From Anaerolineales bacterium (lineage in GTDB: Bacteria; Chloroflexota; Anaerolineae; 4572-78; J111), in contig JABTUW010000002.1 in the NCBI GenBank assembly GCA_015075185.1, forward strand, positions 1,116,001-1,180,000: a DNA stretch of 64,000 nucleotides, written 5' to 3'. The translations under genes and the position numbers were made by a program. Below are positions 46,192 through 55,800 of the stretch, piece by piece. The stretch's first letter is position 1, and every line of letters starts with the position of its first letter. The notes under the pieces were generated by a model. That model did no database searches and was not told where the DNA came from. It saw only the letters and a program-made list of their open reading frames with translations.

Positions 46192-47451
46192 ATGAGTAGT
46201 TTGGAAAAAGCCGGGCAGAAGATTACGGCGGCGCTGCTGGTGTCACAGAGCTTGTTTTCGGCGTCGGTGATTATGCTTTTCACCATCAGTTCGATCATCG
46301 CCGTGCAACTGGCCGGCGACAACAACCAGTGGACGGGAGTCCCTTCAACCCTAATTTTGGTGGGGGCGGCGTTGGTAGCCTACCCCATTGGGCGGCTCAT
46401 GGATCAATTTGGCCGCCGGATTGGGTTGTCGGTGGGACACTTGTTTGGGATTGGCGGCGCGCTGATCGCCGGCATAGCCGTCATCCAGGAGTCGCTCTGG
46501 CTTTTTCTGGGCGGGGTTTTGCTGATGGGGTTGGCCAAAGGCGTCATTGATTTGGGGCGCTACGCGGCGGCGGAGGCGAACATCGTCAGCAAACGCGCCC
46601 GGGCGATTAGCCTGGTGGTCTTGGGGGGCACGGTTGGCTCGATCAGCGGGCCGGCCCTGATTAAATGGACCGGCCTGGCCGCCGAACAATTCAACGCGCC
46701 GAGTTTGAGTGGTCCCTGGTTTGCCGCCGCACTTTTTCTGGCAATTTCTTTGCTGATGATTACTATTTTTTTGCGGCCCGACCCGCAGCAGATCGGCCGG
46801 CAACTGGCGGCGCTCGAACCTGGCCCGGCGCTGCCAGCCCAAGAGGGGCGCAGTTTCCAGGAGGTCTTTTTTAATGAGCCGCAGGCCAAGTTGGCCATAA
46901 CGGCGATGGTCTTTGGCCAATTAACAATGGTTTGGGTGATGACGATTACCCCGGTGCATATGCACCACCATCACCACGAAATCGCGGCCATTTCCTGGGT
47001 GTTTATGGCCCATACCCTGGGTATGTTTGGCCTGTCCTTTCCGGTGGGCTGGCTGGTGGATCGCCTGGGGCGGGTCAAAATGATTATTATTGGCAGCCTG
47101 CTGCTGGTCGCCTCCTGTTTGCTGGCGCCGCTGTCCGCCGAGGTCTACTGGCTGGTGATAGTCCTATTCTTGCTCGGCCTGGGCTGGAACTGCTGTTTTG
47201 TGGCCGGTTCAACCCTGTTAGCCGATATCTTACGGCCGCATGAAAAGGGCCGGGTGCAGGGCCTGGCCGATGCCGTCGTCAACGTAGCCTCCGGGGTGGG
47301 CAGCCTGGGCGGTGGGTTCGTCTTTGCCGCCACCAGTTTTACCACGATGAGTTGGCTGGGGCTGCTCGTGGCGCTGGCGCCCCTGGCGCTGGTCTTGTTT
47401 TTGCGCTCGACCCGGTCAAAAATCGCTTTGGAAGGGACGGTTACGGGCTAA
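46192..47451 (+). CDS. Major facilitator superfamily transporter
   Basis: 419 residues with 12 predicted membrane helices. The basic loop after TM2 is GRLMDQFGRRIG and its copy in the second half is GWLVDRLGRVK, as in MFS carriers. A His-rich stretch (HMHHHHHE, residues about 260-267) lies in an extracellular or periplasmic loop of the second half and might bind metal. Substrate unknown. It is divergent from glcD; a TATAAT at 46136-46141 lies in the shared upstream region. Confidence 0.9.
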   Translation: MSSLEKAGQKITAALLVSQSLFSASVIMLFTISSIIAVQLAGDNNQWTGVPSTLILVGAALVAYPIGRLMDQFGRRIGLSVGHLFGIGGALIAGIAVIQESLWLFLGGVLLMGLAKGVIDLGRYAAAEANIVSKRARAISLVVLGGTVGSISGPALIKWTGLAAEQFNAPSLSGPWFAAALFLAISLLMITIFLRPDPQQIGRQLAALEPGPALPAQEGRSFQEVFFNEPQAKLAITAMVFGQLTMVWVMTITPVHMHHHHHEIAAISWVFMAHTLGMFGLSFPVGWLVDRLGRVKMIIIGSLLLVASCLLAPLSAEVYWLVIVLFLLGLGWNCCFVAGSTLLADILRPHEKGRVQGLADAVVNVASGVGSLGGGFVFAATSFTTMSWLGLLVALAPLALVLFLRSTRSKIALEGTVTG

Positions 47452-47580
47452 AATCGGCCATGAATTTCACGAAACGGCCTTAAAGATTCGTTAGGTGCCA
47501 CTCTTTAGGAGTGCAACAGTGTACTTTTGCATTCCTAATGATTTTTGATTTTCAAAATCGGTAACATTATGGGTAAAGTT

Positions 47581-47613
47581 CCCCTCCCTGGCAGGGAGGG
47601 GTTAGGGGAGGGT
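47581..47613. repeat. CCCCTCCCT/AGGGAGGGG inverted repeat with G-quadruplex potential
   Basis: CCCCTCCCT (47581-47589) and AGGGAGGGG (47593-47601) form a perfect 9-bp stem with a 3-base loop. The following bases give four G-runs (GGGAGGGG, then TTA, then GGGGAGGG; 47594-47612) with 1-3-base loops, a strong quadruplex pattern, 14 bases before the next start codon. A second C/G-rich repeat (47677-47713) lies inside the coding region. Confidence 0.75.
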
Positions 47614-47626
47614 CGAAATCAGGTCT

Positions 47627-49267
47627 ATGGCTGAGGTAAGGGCTAAAACCCGGCTCACTTTCCGGGCAAAGCTCGACCCCCTCCCTACCCCCCCCCCTCC
47701 GAGGGGGAGGGGATTCAGCTCATTCGCTCAATTCAGGCAGCGCTGGCTGGCCGCCGCCGTATCTCTGGCGGTCCTGAGCGCGGTACTGCTCCCGGCCAAC
47801 CTGCTGGCGACCCAACGCTTTCACCACGACGAAGCCCTATATGCCACCTGGGCCTTGCAAATCACCAGCGGCGCCGACCCCTGGCTGGTTGTCACTCCTA
47901 TTGACAAGCCACCCCTGTTTATTTATGCCGTCGCCGGGGCGATGGAACTGCTAGGCGCAACTGAAGCGGCGGCGCGGTTGCCCTCGCTGCTGGCAACCGC
48001 GCTTACCGTCGGCCTGACTTTTTGGCTGGGATGCAAGTTATACGGGGCTGGAACAGGCATTCTGGCCGCCTGGCTGGTCGCTTTATCTCCTTTTACCCTC
48101 CTTTTTGCCCCCACCGCCTTCACCGATCCCTTGCTGGTCGCCCTGGTTATGGCCGCCTGCCTGGCCGCCACCCACGGTCGAGCCGGCTGGGCCGGGGTCG
48201 CCCTGGGGCTGGCAATCGCCACCAAACAGCAAGCTGTCTTTTTTGTGCCATTGGTGCTGGGACTGCTGGCGATTTTCGATTTTCGATATACGCATCACAC
48301 TTTACGCTTTACGCTGTCCATCCTCCTCACCCTCCTCCCCCTCTTCCTTTGGAATCTCACTCGTGCTCAAGCCCCTAATTTCTTGACCTATAGTCTCGCC
48401 AACTATGGCGGCCTGACTACTGACGCGGCCAGCTTCGGCGAGCGCTGGTGGGGTTTTGTCGAACTGCTGGCCTATGGCACTGCTTCGCCGGTGTTGAATA
48501 GAATTTTTATGGTTGGGCTGCCGCTGCTGTTGGGGTACGGGTTGTGGAGAGTGGCCAGGGGTCGGGGGTTAGGGGCCTGGATGAATTTCCAACCTTCGAG
48601 CCGAAGGCTCCCTATGGGCAACCTTCCAACCTTCCAGTCTCTCACCGACTGGCTCTTGACCCTCTTCACCCTTCTCTTCCTCCTCGGCCACGCCCTCTTC
48701 TCCTTTCAAGTGTGGGATCGCTACCTGTTGGGCCTGATTCCTTTCCTGGCCTTGCTGCTGGCTCGTGTTTTACTGTGGCCCTGGTCACTCCTGAAAGGTT
48801 ACTGGTTCGACGCCCGGCCTGGTGGGCAGCCGCTGGCAGGTCTAATCTATGGCCTAGCCCTGGCCATCCTGCTGGCGCTGACCCTGGCCCGCCCGGTGCA
48901 GGATGCGGTCAACGGGCGTTACCCGCTGGGCAGCCACAGCCAGGCCCTGGCCGGCATCGAGCAGATTGTGGCCTATTTGCAGGGCCACGCCGGAGCCGAC
49001 CACACCCTCTACCATCGCTGGCTGGGCACGCACTGGCGCTTTTACCTGTGGGGCTATCCCTATGATTTGCAGGTCTGGGCCTCGCCCCGCGAATTGGCGG
49101 CCAAAGCCAGGCCCGGCCACCTGATCGCCTTCCCCTCCTGGCAGTCCGACACCGAGGCTCGCCTGGCCCTGGCCGGAGCGGGACTGGCGTTAAAGGAATT
49201 GACCCGCGCCTACAATCCGGCGGGGTATCCTTCGATTGTGTTGTATGAGATTGTGAGAAGAGAGTAA
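47627..49267 (+). CDS. GT39/ArnT-like membrane glycosyltransferase
   Basis: 546 residues, about 11-12 membrane segments. The first loop carries the GT-C/PMT-like motif FHHDEALYATWALQ, with the acidic Asp-Glu that acts in catalysis, then VVTPIDKPPLFIYAVAGAM, matching ArnT-type sequences. It likely transfers a sugar from a lipid carrier to an envelope acceptor. Translated repeats occur at IFDFRYTHHTLRFTL (48271-48316) and in a Pro/Arg-rich N-terminus (47677-47713), so the true start may lie later than the ATG at 47627. Confidence 0.8.
   Translation: MAEVRAKTRLTFRAKLDPLPTPPPPRGRGFSSFAQFRQRWLAAAVSLAVLSAVLLPANLLATQRFHHDEALYATWALQITSGADPWLVVTPIDKPPLFIYAVAGAMELLGATEAAARLPSLLATALTVGLTFWLGCKLYGAGTGILAAWLVALSPFTLLFAPTAFTDPLLVALVMAACLAATHGRAGWAGVALGLAIATKQQAVFFVPLVLGLLAIFDFRYTHHTLRFTLSILLTLLPLFLWNLTRAQAPNFLTYSLANYGGLTTDAASFGERWWGFVELLAYGTASPVLNRIFMVGLPLLLGYGLWRVARGRGLGAWMNFQPSSRRLPMGNLPTFQSLTDWLLTLFTLLFLLGHALFSFQVWDRYLLGLIPFLALLLARVLLWPWSLLKGYWFDARPGGQPLAGLIYGLALAILLALTLARPVQDAVNGRYPLGSHSQALAGIEQIVAYLQGHAGADHTLYHRWLGTHWRFYLWGYPYDLQVWASPRELAAKARPGHLIAFPSWQSDTEARLALAGAGLALKELTRAYNPAGYPSIVLYEIVRRE
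48271..48316. repeat. GATTTTC/CTTTACG heptamer repeat, in frame inside the GT39-like gene
   Basis: GATTTTC units and CTTTACG-type units with period 7, joined by ATATACGCATCACA, encode a segment containing THHTLRFTL. Related CTTTACG units occur at 54290-54352. Confidence 0.7.
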
Positions 49268-49366
49268 TCAGAGGTCAGTAGTCAGTAGCCAGATAATGTA
49301 GTTGAGTTAAAGTTGAAGAGCAACCTGAGTAGGTTGAGCGAAGCGAAACCGTATCGAAGGATGCGA
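49268..49366. repeat. Repeat-rich gap after the GT39-like gene
   Basis: CAGTAGTCAGTAGCCAG (period 7) near 49275-49292, and a CGTATCGAAGGATG-type repeat (49336-49363) shared with 2326-2361. Confidence 0.55.
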
Positions 49367-49420
49367 GTTCGCTTCTGTTACACTACATAAACGGTAAGTG
49401 GGAGCAAGTCCCACCTACCA

Positions 49421-50590
49421 TTGAATATGCTCATTATACTACCCCTACCTTATACGATATACGATATTGAAATGGTGAATAATAGTGAAGGTTGGATCGT
49501 AGGTGAGACTATCCTGCATTATCAAAATGGCGTCTGGAAAGAGGCACCTACGCCAATGGGTGAGAACGAGCTGCTGAGTGTCAGTATGGTCAGTGTTGAA
49601 GAAGGATGGGCTGTTGGCAGTAGAGGTGTTATCCTCCATTATGCTGATAACCAGTGGCAAGTCATTGAAAGCCCAACGAGCAATAATTTATTGTCAGTCG
49701 ATATGGTCAGCGCAAATGAGGGGTGGGCTGTTGGCGACAACAGTACTATATTGCATTACCGCGATAAAAAATGGAATATCGTGAGCGAAATTACCCTAAA
49801 AGACGAATTTAATATTAATGACTTGAGTTGGCTTGACAATGGTGAGGGATGGGGAGTTGGATCTAGAGGAGATATTTTTCACTATCAGGATGGCAAGTGG
49901 CATCTGGTTAATTCTCCTACTGAACAGAATCTCCTGGGGATTGATATGATTAAACCGGACGATGGGTGGGCTGTGGGTTGGGCTGGCACGATGATGCACT
50001 ATACTCAAGGGGAATGGGAACTTACTCCTAGTTTCGTACCTCAAGATCTTTCAGACGTGGATATGGTCAGTGAACGCGAGGGCTGGGCTGTGGGAAGCGA
50101 GGGAGTAGTACTCCACTACATTGATGGTGACTGGCGTCAGGCGAGTAGTATAAGCAGCGAAGATTTAAAGAAGCTTGACATGATTAACGGTCAGGAAGGC
50201 TGGGTCGTAGGAAGTAAAGGTACTATCCTTCGTTACCAAAATGGTTTTTGGGAACAAATCCCATCCATTACCGAACAAGATTTAGATGAAGTAGATATGA
50301 TCTCCCAGACAGAAGGATGGATACTGGGAAATCAAATACTTTTACGCTACCAGAATGGTACTTTTGAAGAGATTAAACCCCCAAAAGGGACAATCTCCTT
50401 ACGTACAATGAGTATGCTCAGTGCTGAAGAAGGGTGGATAATTAGCAACCAGGGAGCTTTACACTATAAGGATGGGAGTTGGGAAATATCGGAGCTGCCG
50501 ACATTACCTGACCTTTCAGCTATGTTCATGTTAAGTGAGAACGAAGGCTGGGCCGTCGGCGAAGGAATTTTGCATTACACCACCAAGTAG
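49421..50590 (+). CDS. YCF48-like repeat protein
   Basis: 389 residues built of about nine or ten repeats of about 40 residues, with the core EGWAVG, a variable residue pair, then ILHY and a Trp, as in EGWAVGSRGVILHY. This is the YCF48/BNR-type beta-propeller pattern seen in photosynthesis assembly factors and many secreted proteins. No signal peptide is visible: the frame opens with a hydrophobic but repeat-derived segment after a TTG, and no ribosome-binding site is clear. It may therefore be a 5'-truncated copy of a longer secreted protein. More AT-rich than neighbours. Confidence 0.7.
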   Translation: MNMLIILPLPYTIYDIEMVNNSEGWIVGETILHYQNGVWKEAPTPMGENELLSVSMVSVEEGWAVGSRGVILHYADNQWQVIESPTSNNLLSVDMVSANEGWAVGDNSTILHYRDKKWNIVSEITLKDEFNINDLSWLDNGEGWGVGSRGDIFHYQDGKWHLVNSPTEQNLLGIDMIKPDDGWAVGWAGTMMHYTQGEWELTPSFVPQDLSDVDMVSEREGWAVGSEGVVLHYIDGDWRQASSISSEDLKKLDMINGQEGWVVGSKGTILRYQNGFWEQIPSITEQDLDEVDMISQTEGWILGNQILLRYQNGTFEEIKPPKGTISLRTMSMLSAEEGWIISNQGALHYKDGSWEISELPTLPDLSAMFMLSENEGWAVGEGILHYTTK

Positions 50591-50641
50591 CAGGTCATAA
50601 ACCGCAACACCGTCCCAAACAAGGAACGCTGATACCGAATC

Positions 50642-50679
50642 AAAAAGAGCGAAGGCTTCCTCTCGCCAACGCTCTTTTT
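50642..50679. terminator. Bidirectional intrinsic terminator
   Basis: AAAAAGAGCG (50642-50651) and CGCTCTTTTT (50670-50679) form a perfect 10-bp stem with an 18-base loop between two convergent genes. Both strands end in a T-run. Confidence 0.85.
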
Positions 50680-50703
50680 CCCTTACTACCTACTCCTTAC
50701 TCC

Positions 50704-52497
50704 CTACTTCCCCTCCTCAAACTTATCCTCAAAGCTCGTCCAGCCCTGCTGCCAGGTGCTCTGCCCGTCGCGGTCGAAATCGTAATAACCGCGATAGATG
50801 ACGTAGATGGTATCAGACTCGCCGGCCCAGAACATCCGGCCGTTGACAAACTCCTGGAACGCGCCTTTGCTGTCTCTGGCCTCGTTGGTCGCCCGGCCCA
50901 GCCGCGCCCGGCCTTCTCGGCCGATGTACTCCCAGTACACCTTGGCAAAACGGTCGCCGACTTTGAAGAAACCGGGGTCGGTTGGCGCGTACTTGTGGGC
51001 GTCGGTCAGCACCTGGTCGCCGAAGCGGAGGTAAGAGCCGTTGTCTTCGTAGAAGACGTAGATCGGGTCAACGTTGAGCACAGTATCGGTTTCCAGCCAG
51101 AGCATCCAGCCGCGTTCAAAGGTCTGCACGGCGGCGCGGGTGGCGTGCTCGTCCTTGCGGAAGTTGGTGAAGGCGCAGCCCAGCAGCGGCCGCACTTCGG
51201 GGTGGTCGCGCCAGACGGTCCCAAAGCCCCGGATCGGATCGGCTTCGCACAGGAGCAGGTTGGTCGCCGGATTGATGTCCGCCCGACTGACGGTAAAGTC
51301 TAACCACTGGTTGGTGCTGGGGCGGAAGACTTTCACGGTGACGCTGCTGCCGGCCTGGCCGGCTAGCCGCTCGGTGATCTGGCTGAGGCTGACGCCGGAC
51401 AGGTTCTCGCCGTTGAGGTCGGTCAGAAAGTCGCCGATCTTCACCCCGGCCCGGTCGGCAGGCTGGCCGGCCCATAGACCCGCGACCACGGCCCAGGTTC
51501 CATTGTGACCCAGTTGTACGCCGATCTCGGCCTGGCCTTCAGAGACGGTCGGTGCCGGGGCAGCTTGTACCTCAGGCGCTGCCGAACCGGCAGCCGGAGT
51601 GATAGCATCAGGGTCGACCACCGGGAGCAGGTTCAAAAGCGCCCCGTCTTTGATCAAATCTCCGGCCAGCCAGCCGGTCTGTCCCTGCCAGTTGATCTGG
51701 AGCCAGTAGCTGTTCGCCGCCCGGCCCATCACCACGATCTCCTCCTGCCGGGAAACGGTACCCATAATCTCATACTCCAGCCCCGGCCCGCGGCGAATGT
51801 TGGCGAGATAAGTTTCCGCGTTTAAGCGGGTAGCCAGCGTGTCCAGCGTCTCGCGCTGCGGATAAAGCGCCAGCACTTCGGCGGGGACATCCAACACTTC
51901 CAGCGCCTCGCTACCCGCGGGGGCGGCGATCAGGCTGCCCTCGCTGAAGTAGTAGAGCTGCTCGCCCTGACATAAAAAGGTCCCGTCGGGCAGAGCCTCG
52001 TGGACCGGCAGCGTCCCAGCCAGCGAAGCATCCATCCGGCTGAGCGGCAAGCCCCGGTACGTCTCGGCTTCGACGATGGGCCGCCACTCGTTAACCCGCC
52101 AGAGCTGGCCCTGGGCGACCCAGTACAGGTTGCCCCACTCATCCTCGACCAGCCGGGTCAACGGATCGGTTGCAGGGAGGTTGGCTAAAGCTGTCTCGTC
52201 AACCTCGACCACCACCCTGGATTGCAGCCCGAAAGCGGCCAAGGTGTCGTGGTCATAAATGGGCTGGCGCGTGCCTGCGGCAGTGACATAGTAGACAAAG
52301 TGGTTGCGTCCTTCGAGCAGAGCGCTGGTGAAATAAGTTGAACTGGCGGTCAGGCTGGCGTTGGGCCGGTTAAACCAGGCCGTGGCCTCCATCGCCCGGC
52401 TCAGCGGCGGCTGGCCGTTGCTAAAGAGGGTGGTCACGGCGAGGGCCGTCCCCAGTAAGCCGATGGGTAAAGCTGATTTGAATTGCGAGGCGTTCAT
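50704..52497 (-). CDS. Secreted SH3-domain and PDZ-domain protein
   Basis: About 597 residues. An N-terminal hydrophobic segment (ALPIGLLGTALAVTTLFSN) serves as a signal peptide or anchor. A bacterial SH3 domain is visible around YLANIRRGPGLEYEIMGTV, ending at TGWLAGDLI. A PDZ-like domain follows (IGVQLGHNGTWAVVAGLWAGQPADRAGVKIGD), then an unrecognised C-terminal region rich in aromatic residues with repeated WLET/FWAG-type units. AAAGGAG precedes the chosen ATG. It is probably a cell-envelope binding protein. Confidence 0.78.
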   Translation of the reverse strand: MNASQFKSALPIGLLGTALAVTTLFSNGQPPLSRAMEATAWFNRPNASLTASSTYFTSALLEGRNHFVYYVTAAGTRQPIYDHDTLAAFGLQSRVVVEVDETALANLPATDPLTRLVEDEWGNLYWVAQGQLWRVNEWRPIVEAETYRGLPLSRMDASLAGTLPVHEALPDGTFLCQGEQLYYFSEGSLIAAPAGSEALEVLDVPAEVLALYPQRETLDTLATRLNAETYLANIRRGPGLEYEIMGTVSRQEEIVVMGRAANSYWLQINWQGQTGWLAGDLIKDGALLNLLPVVDPDAITPAAGSAAPEVQAAPAPTVSEGQAEIGVQLGHNGTWAVVAGLWAGQPADRAGVKIGDFLTDLNGENLSGVSLSQITERLAGQAGSSVTVKVFRPSTNQWLDFTVSRADINPATNLLLCEADPIRGFGTVWRDHPEVRPLLGCAFTNFRKDEHATRAAVQTFERGWMLWLETDTVLNVDPIYVFYEDNGSYLRFGDQVLTDAHKYAPTDPGFFKVGDRFAKVYWEYIGREGRARLGRATNEARDSKGAFQEFVNGRMFWAGESDTIYVIYRGYYDFDRDGQSTWQQGWTSFEDKFEEGK

Positions 52498-52877
52498 CGT
52501 GAAAGCTCCTTTCAATTTAACTAACAATGATTTTTTATTGAAGATGCTCTCACTATAGCCCATCTCGCCCTGGCGTGTTGGACAAAAGTCTCCCCAAATT
52601 CTGACTAAAAGCCGACGATGAAGGCTAAGGCCGAGTGAGTCTAAGGCTAAGCTTCTTCTTTTTCATCAAATCCCCGGCTGTGTTATACTTGCAGCGATGA
52701 TCTCTCAAATCCTTAGCTTGGCTAAGTTGTCTCAAAACTCATTAAACCAGGAAGATACGAAGACACGAAAAAAAATAACTCTTTGTGTCTCTGTGCCTTC
52801 CCTGGTACTTGCCACGCCAGGGGCAAGTGTGTGGTGAAAATTCCTGTCTACCTTCAAAGGTGATTAGCGGTGACCAG
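52498..52877. other. 380-base divergent intergenic region
   Basis: No gene found. It contains the hexamer relative at 52621-52651 (AAGGCTAAGGCCGAG type), a TATACT at 52684-52689 that may serve as a -10 for the downstream gene, and an imperfect inverted repeat at about 52748-52805 (CCAGGAAGATACGAAGACAC pairing with GTGTCTCTGTGCCTTCC). Confidence 0.6.
52748..52805. repeat. Imperfect inverted repeat of the GAAGACACGAA type
   Basis: CCAGGAAGATACGAAGACAC on the left and GTGTCTCTGTGCCTTCCCTGG on the right can pair around an A-rich loop. This type of intergenic repeat is widespread in bacterial genomes; here it lies upstream of the YfhO-like gene. Confidence 0.6.
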
Positions 52878-55800
52878 ATGACTCGATCCTGGCTGACCTA
52901 CTTGCTCGCCGTAACTGCCCTCATTACCCTCACCCTTCTCTTTTTCTGGAAAATCCTGCTGACCAACCTCATCCTGGCCGGCGTGGACACCTTCCTCTAC
53001 TTCTACCCCTACAAAGCCTACGCCAGCGAGGCGCTACGCCAGGGCCGGCTGCCACTGTGGAACCCCCACCTGTTTATGGGCGCGCCGCTGCTGGCCAACA
53101 GCCAGGTTGGCCTTTTCTACCCGCTCAACTGGCTCTTCCTCTGGCTCGACCCGCCCCGGCAGGTGGCCTGGTCCATCGGGCTGCACATTGTCCTGGCCGG
53201 GGGATTCATGCTGGCCTACACCCGCCAATCGCTGAAGTTGAGCTGGCCGGCCGCGTGGATCGCGGCGATCCTCTTTGCCTTTGGCGGCTACCTCGGCGCG
53301 CAGGCCGAGCACACCAACCAGCTCAACGCCGCCGCCTGGCTACCACTGTTATTTCTGCTCTATGATTTTGGCGTACAAGATCACTCTTGGATTGACGAGG
53401 CTTTCGGCAAACCCAGGTTTGCACTCCATTTACATCCTCGGCGCTGGTTCTGGTTTTTGTTATTGGCCCTGGTTATCGCTCTCACCCTCCTGGCCGGACA
53501 TGCCCAGACCGTTTTCATCTCCCTGTTTGGCCTGGGGTTATATGCCCTGTTTCAATTTACGATTTACGATTTACGATTTACGACCTATGCCCCGTCCAGG
53601 GGTATTTACGCACCACGTCTCACGCATTACGCTTCACGCCTCACGTTTTATCTTTTTCCTCTCGCCTTAGCCGCCCTCCTCGCCGCTGCCCTGGCGGCCA
53701 TCCAGCTTCTCCCCACCGTCGAACTGTCCGGCCTGTCCATTCGCAGCGGTGGACTGACTCTGCGCGAAGCGGTTTCCTTCCGCTTGCAGCCCGGCACGCT
53801 GCTCTATGCCTTGCTGCCGCCGTTGGGTTTAGACTTATCGCAGGTATGGGGCGAAGCCTTTGGCGAGTGGGTCGCCTATTTAGGGGTGAGCGGGCTGATC
53901 TTGGCCCTACTGGGAAGTTGGTGCGCGCTCTGGCGGCCCGAAATTCGGCGCTATCTGTGGCTGGCCGGCAGCGGCCTGCTGCTGAGTTTGGGTTGGCCCT
54001 ATGCGGTTCTTTACTATGCCGTGCCCGGCTTTGCCCTGTTCCGGGTGCCGGCCCGCTGGTTGCTGTTGTACGCCTTCGCCGCAGCCGTGCTGGCGGGTTT
54101 TGGCCTGGAAGCTTTACTGAGTCCGGCTCAAACACATGGCCGCCTCGCTGTTACCTCGCGCTGGCTGCGGACTCGCTGGTGGCGAGTGGCGATTTTCGTC
54201 GGTTTGCCGTTTGCTTTTTTACTCGTTTTGCTCGCCTGGAGCATGCCGCCCATCCTCACCCTTACAGCTTGGCTAGCTTTAGCTATCATCACGCTTTACG
54301 CTTTACGCTTTAATGCGAAGCCTCCCCTTGGGACGCTTTACGCATCACGCCTCCCTATAATTATCCTCTTCATCGTGCTCATCTCCGAACTCTTCCTCTC
54401 CGCCCGGAGCCTCACCTACAACCAGCCAACCGCCCCGCAAGCCTATCACTCACTGCGCAATGCCCCCGCTTTTTTATTAGCCGCCGACCCGCCGGCCGGC
54501 CAGACGCCGCCGGGCCGCTTCCTCAGCCTGTCCGGCATCACCTACGATCCCGGCGACCTAGCCGAGCTACGCCAAATTTTTGGCAGCAGCCTGTCTGAAA
54601 AGGCTTTGTACAATCTCATCGTTGCGACCAAAGAGAAAGAAGTCCTCTTTTTTAACCTGCCGTTGGTTTATGGTTTGCACAGCGTGGACGGCTACGACGG
54701 CGGGCTGCTGCCGCTCAAGCAGTTTGTCAGCCTGCAAAAGCTGTTCCTGCCCCCCGGCGACCTGTCCATAGATGGCCGGCTGCGCGAAAAGCTGCGCTTT
54801 GTGCCATCGGGTCGTTTGTTGTCGCTGCTCAATACCCGCTGGATCATTACCGACAAGCAGTTTGATGTCTGGATTGACGATATTTTTTATGATTTGCAGT
54901 TTCCGGCGCGGTTGGCTCCGGGGCAGAATATTGCGGTGGTCAATAAGGCAGGGGAGCACCCCCGTGAACTACCGGGGGCAGATGAGGGCAGGGGGGCAGG
55001 GGAGAATGGAGTCCAAAGCGAAGCTTTGCCAGGAAGCCAGGAAATTCCCGACTTTCCGGCGACAGCCATTGGCTTAGTCTCCCACCTGGAAGGAGCCGCC
55101 CATTTGCCGGCCGGGACGCCGGTTGCCGAGGTCAGCTTGGCCTTTGCCGATGGCGGCAGCATAATCCTCACGCTAAAGGCCGGAATAGATACTGCTGAAG
55201 GTATCTATTCCGCCGACGCCGCTCATCCTCAGGCCAAGATTGGCGTGGCCTGGCCGTATGAAGCCGGTGGGGTAGATTACATCGCCGTTTATCCCTTGAC
55301 TGACTCTCAGGCCGCCAGCCGCCAGGTCAATCGTATCTCAGTCACAGCTACGCTGCCAACCGGCCAGTTTGTCCTGCGCGGGGTGAGCCTCATTCACCAG
55401 CCGACGACTACCAGCCGCTCGGTTCTCCTGACCACTGAGGGTGATTACCGGCAGGTCCACTCCGGGGATGTCAAGATTTACGAAAATCGAGGCGTGCTGC
55501 CGCGCGCTTTCGTCGTGCATCAGGCTGAAATAGTGGCGAATGAGGACGAAGCTATCGCCGCCATGCAAAATCCGGCCTTTGATCCCGCGAGAACGATGGT
55601 GCGTCTCCGCCGGGGTGAGGAACCGGTTGGACTGCAAACGAGCGGCCAGCCTTCGCCGCAAGATCAGGTCGCTATTCTCGCCTACGCTCCAGAACGGGTT
55701 GAGATCAAGGCGACGCTCGCCTCACCCGGCTGGCTGGTCCTGACCGATACGTACTACCCCGGCTGGCAGGCGACGCTTGACGGCAATCCCGCCGAAATTT

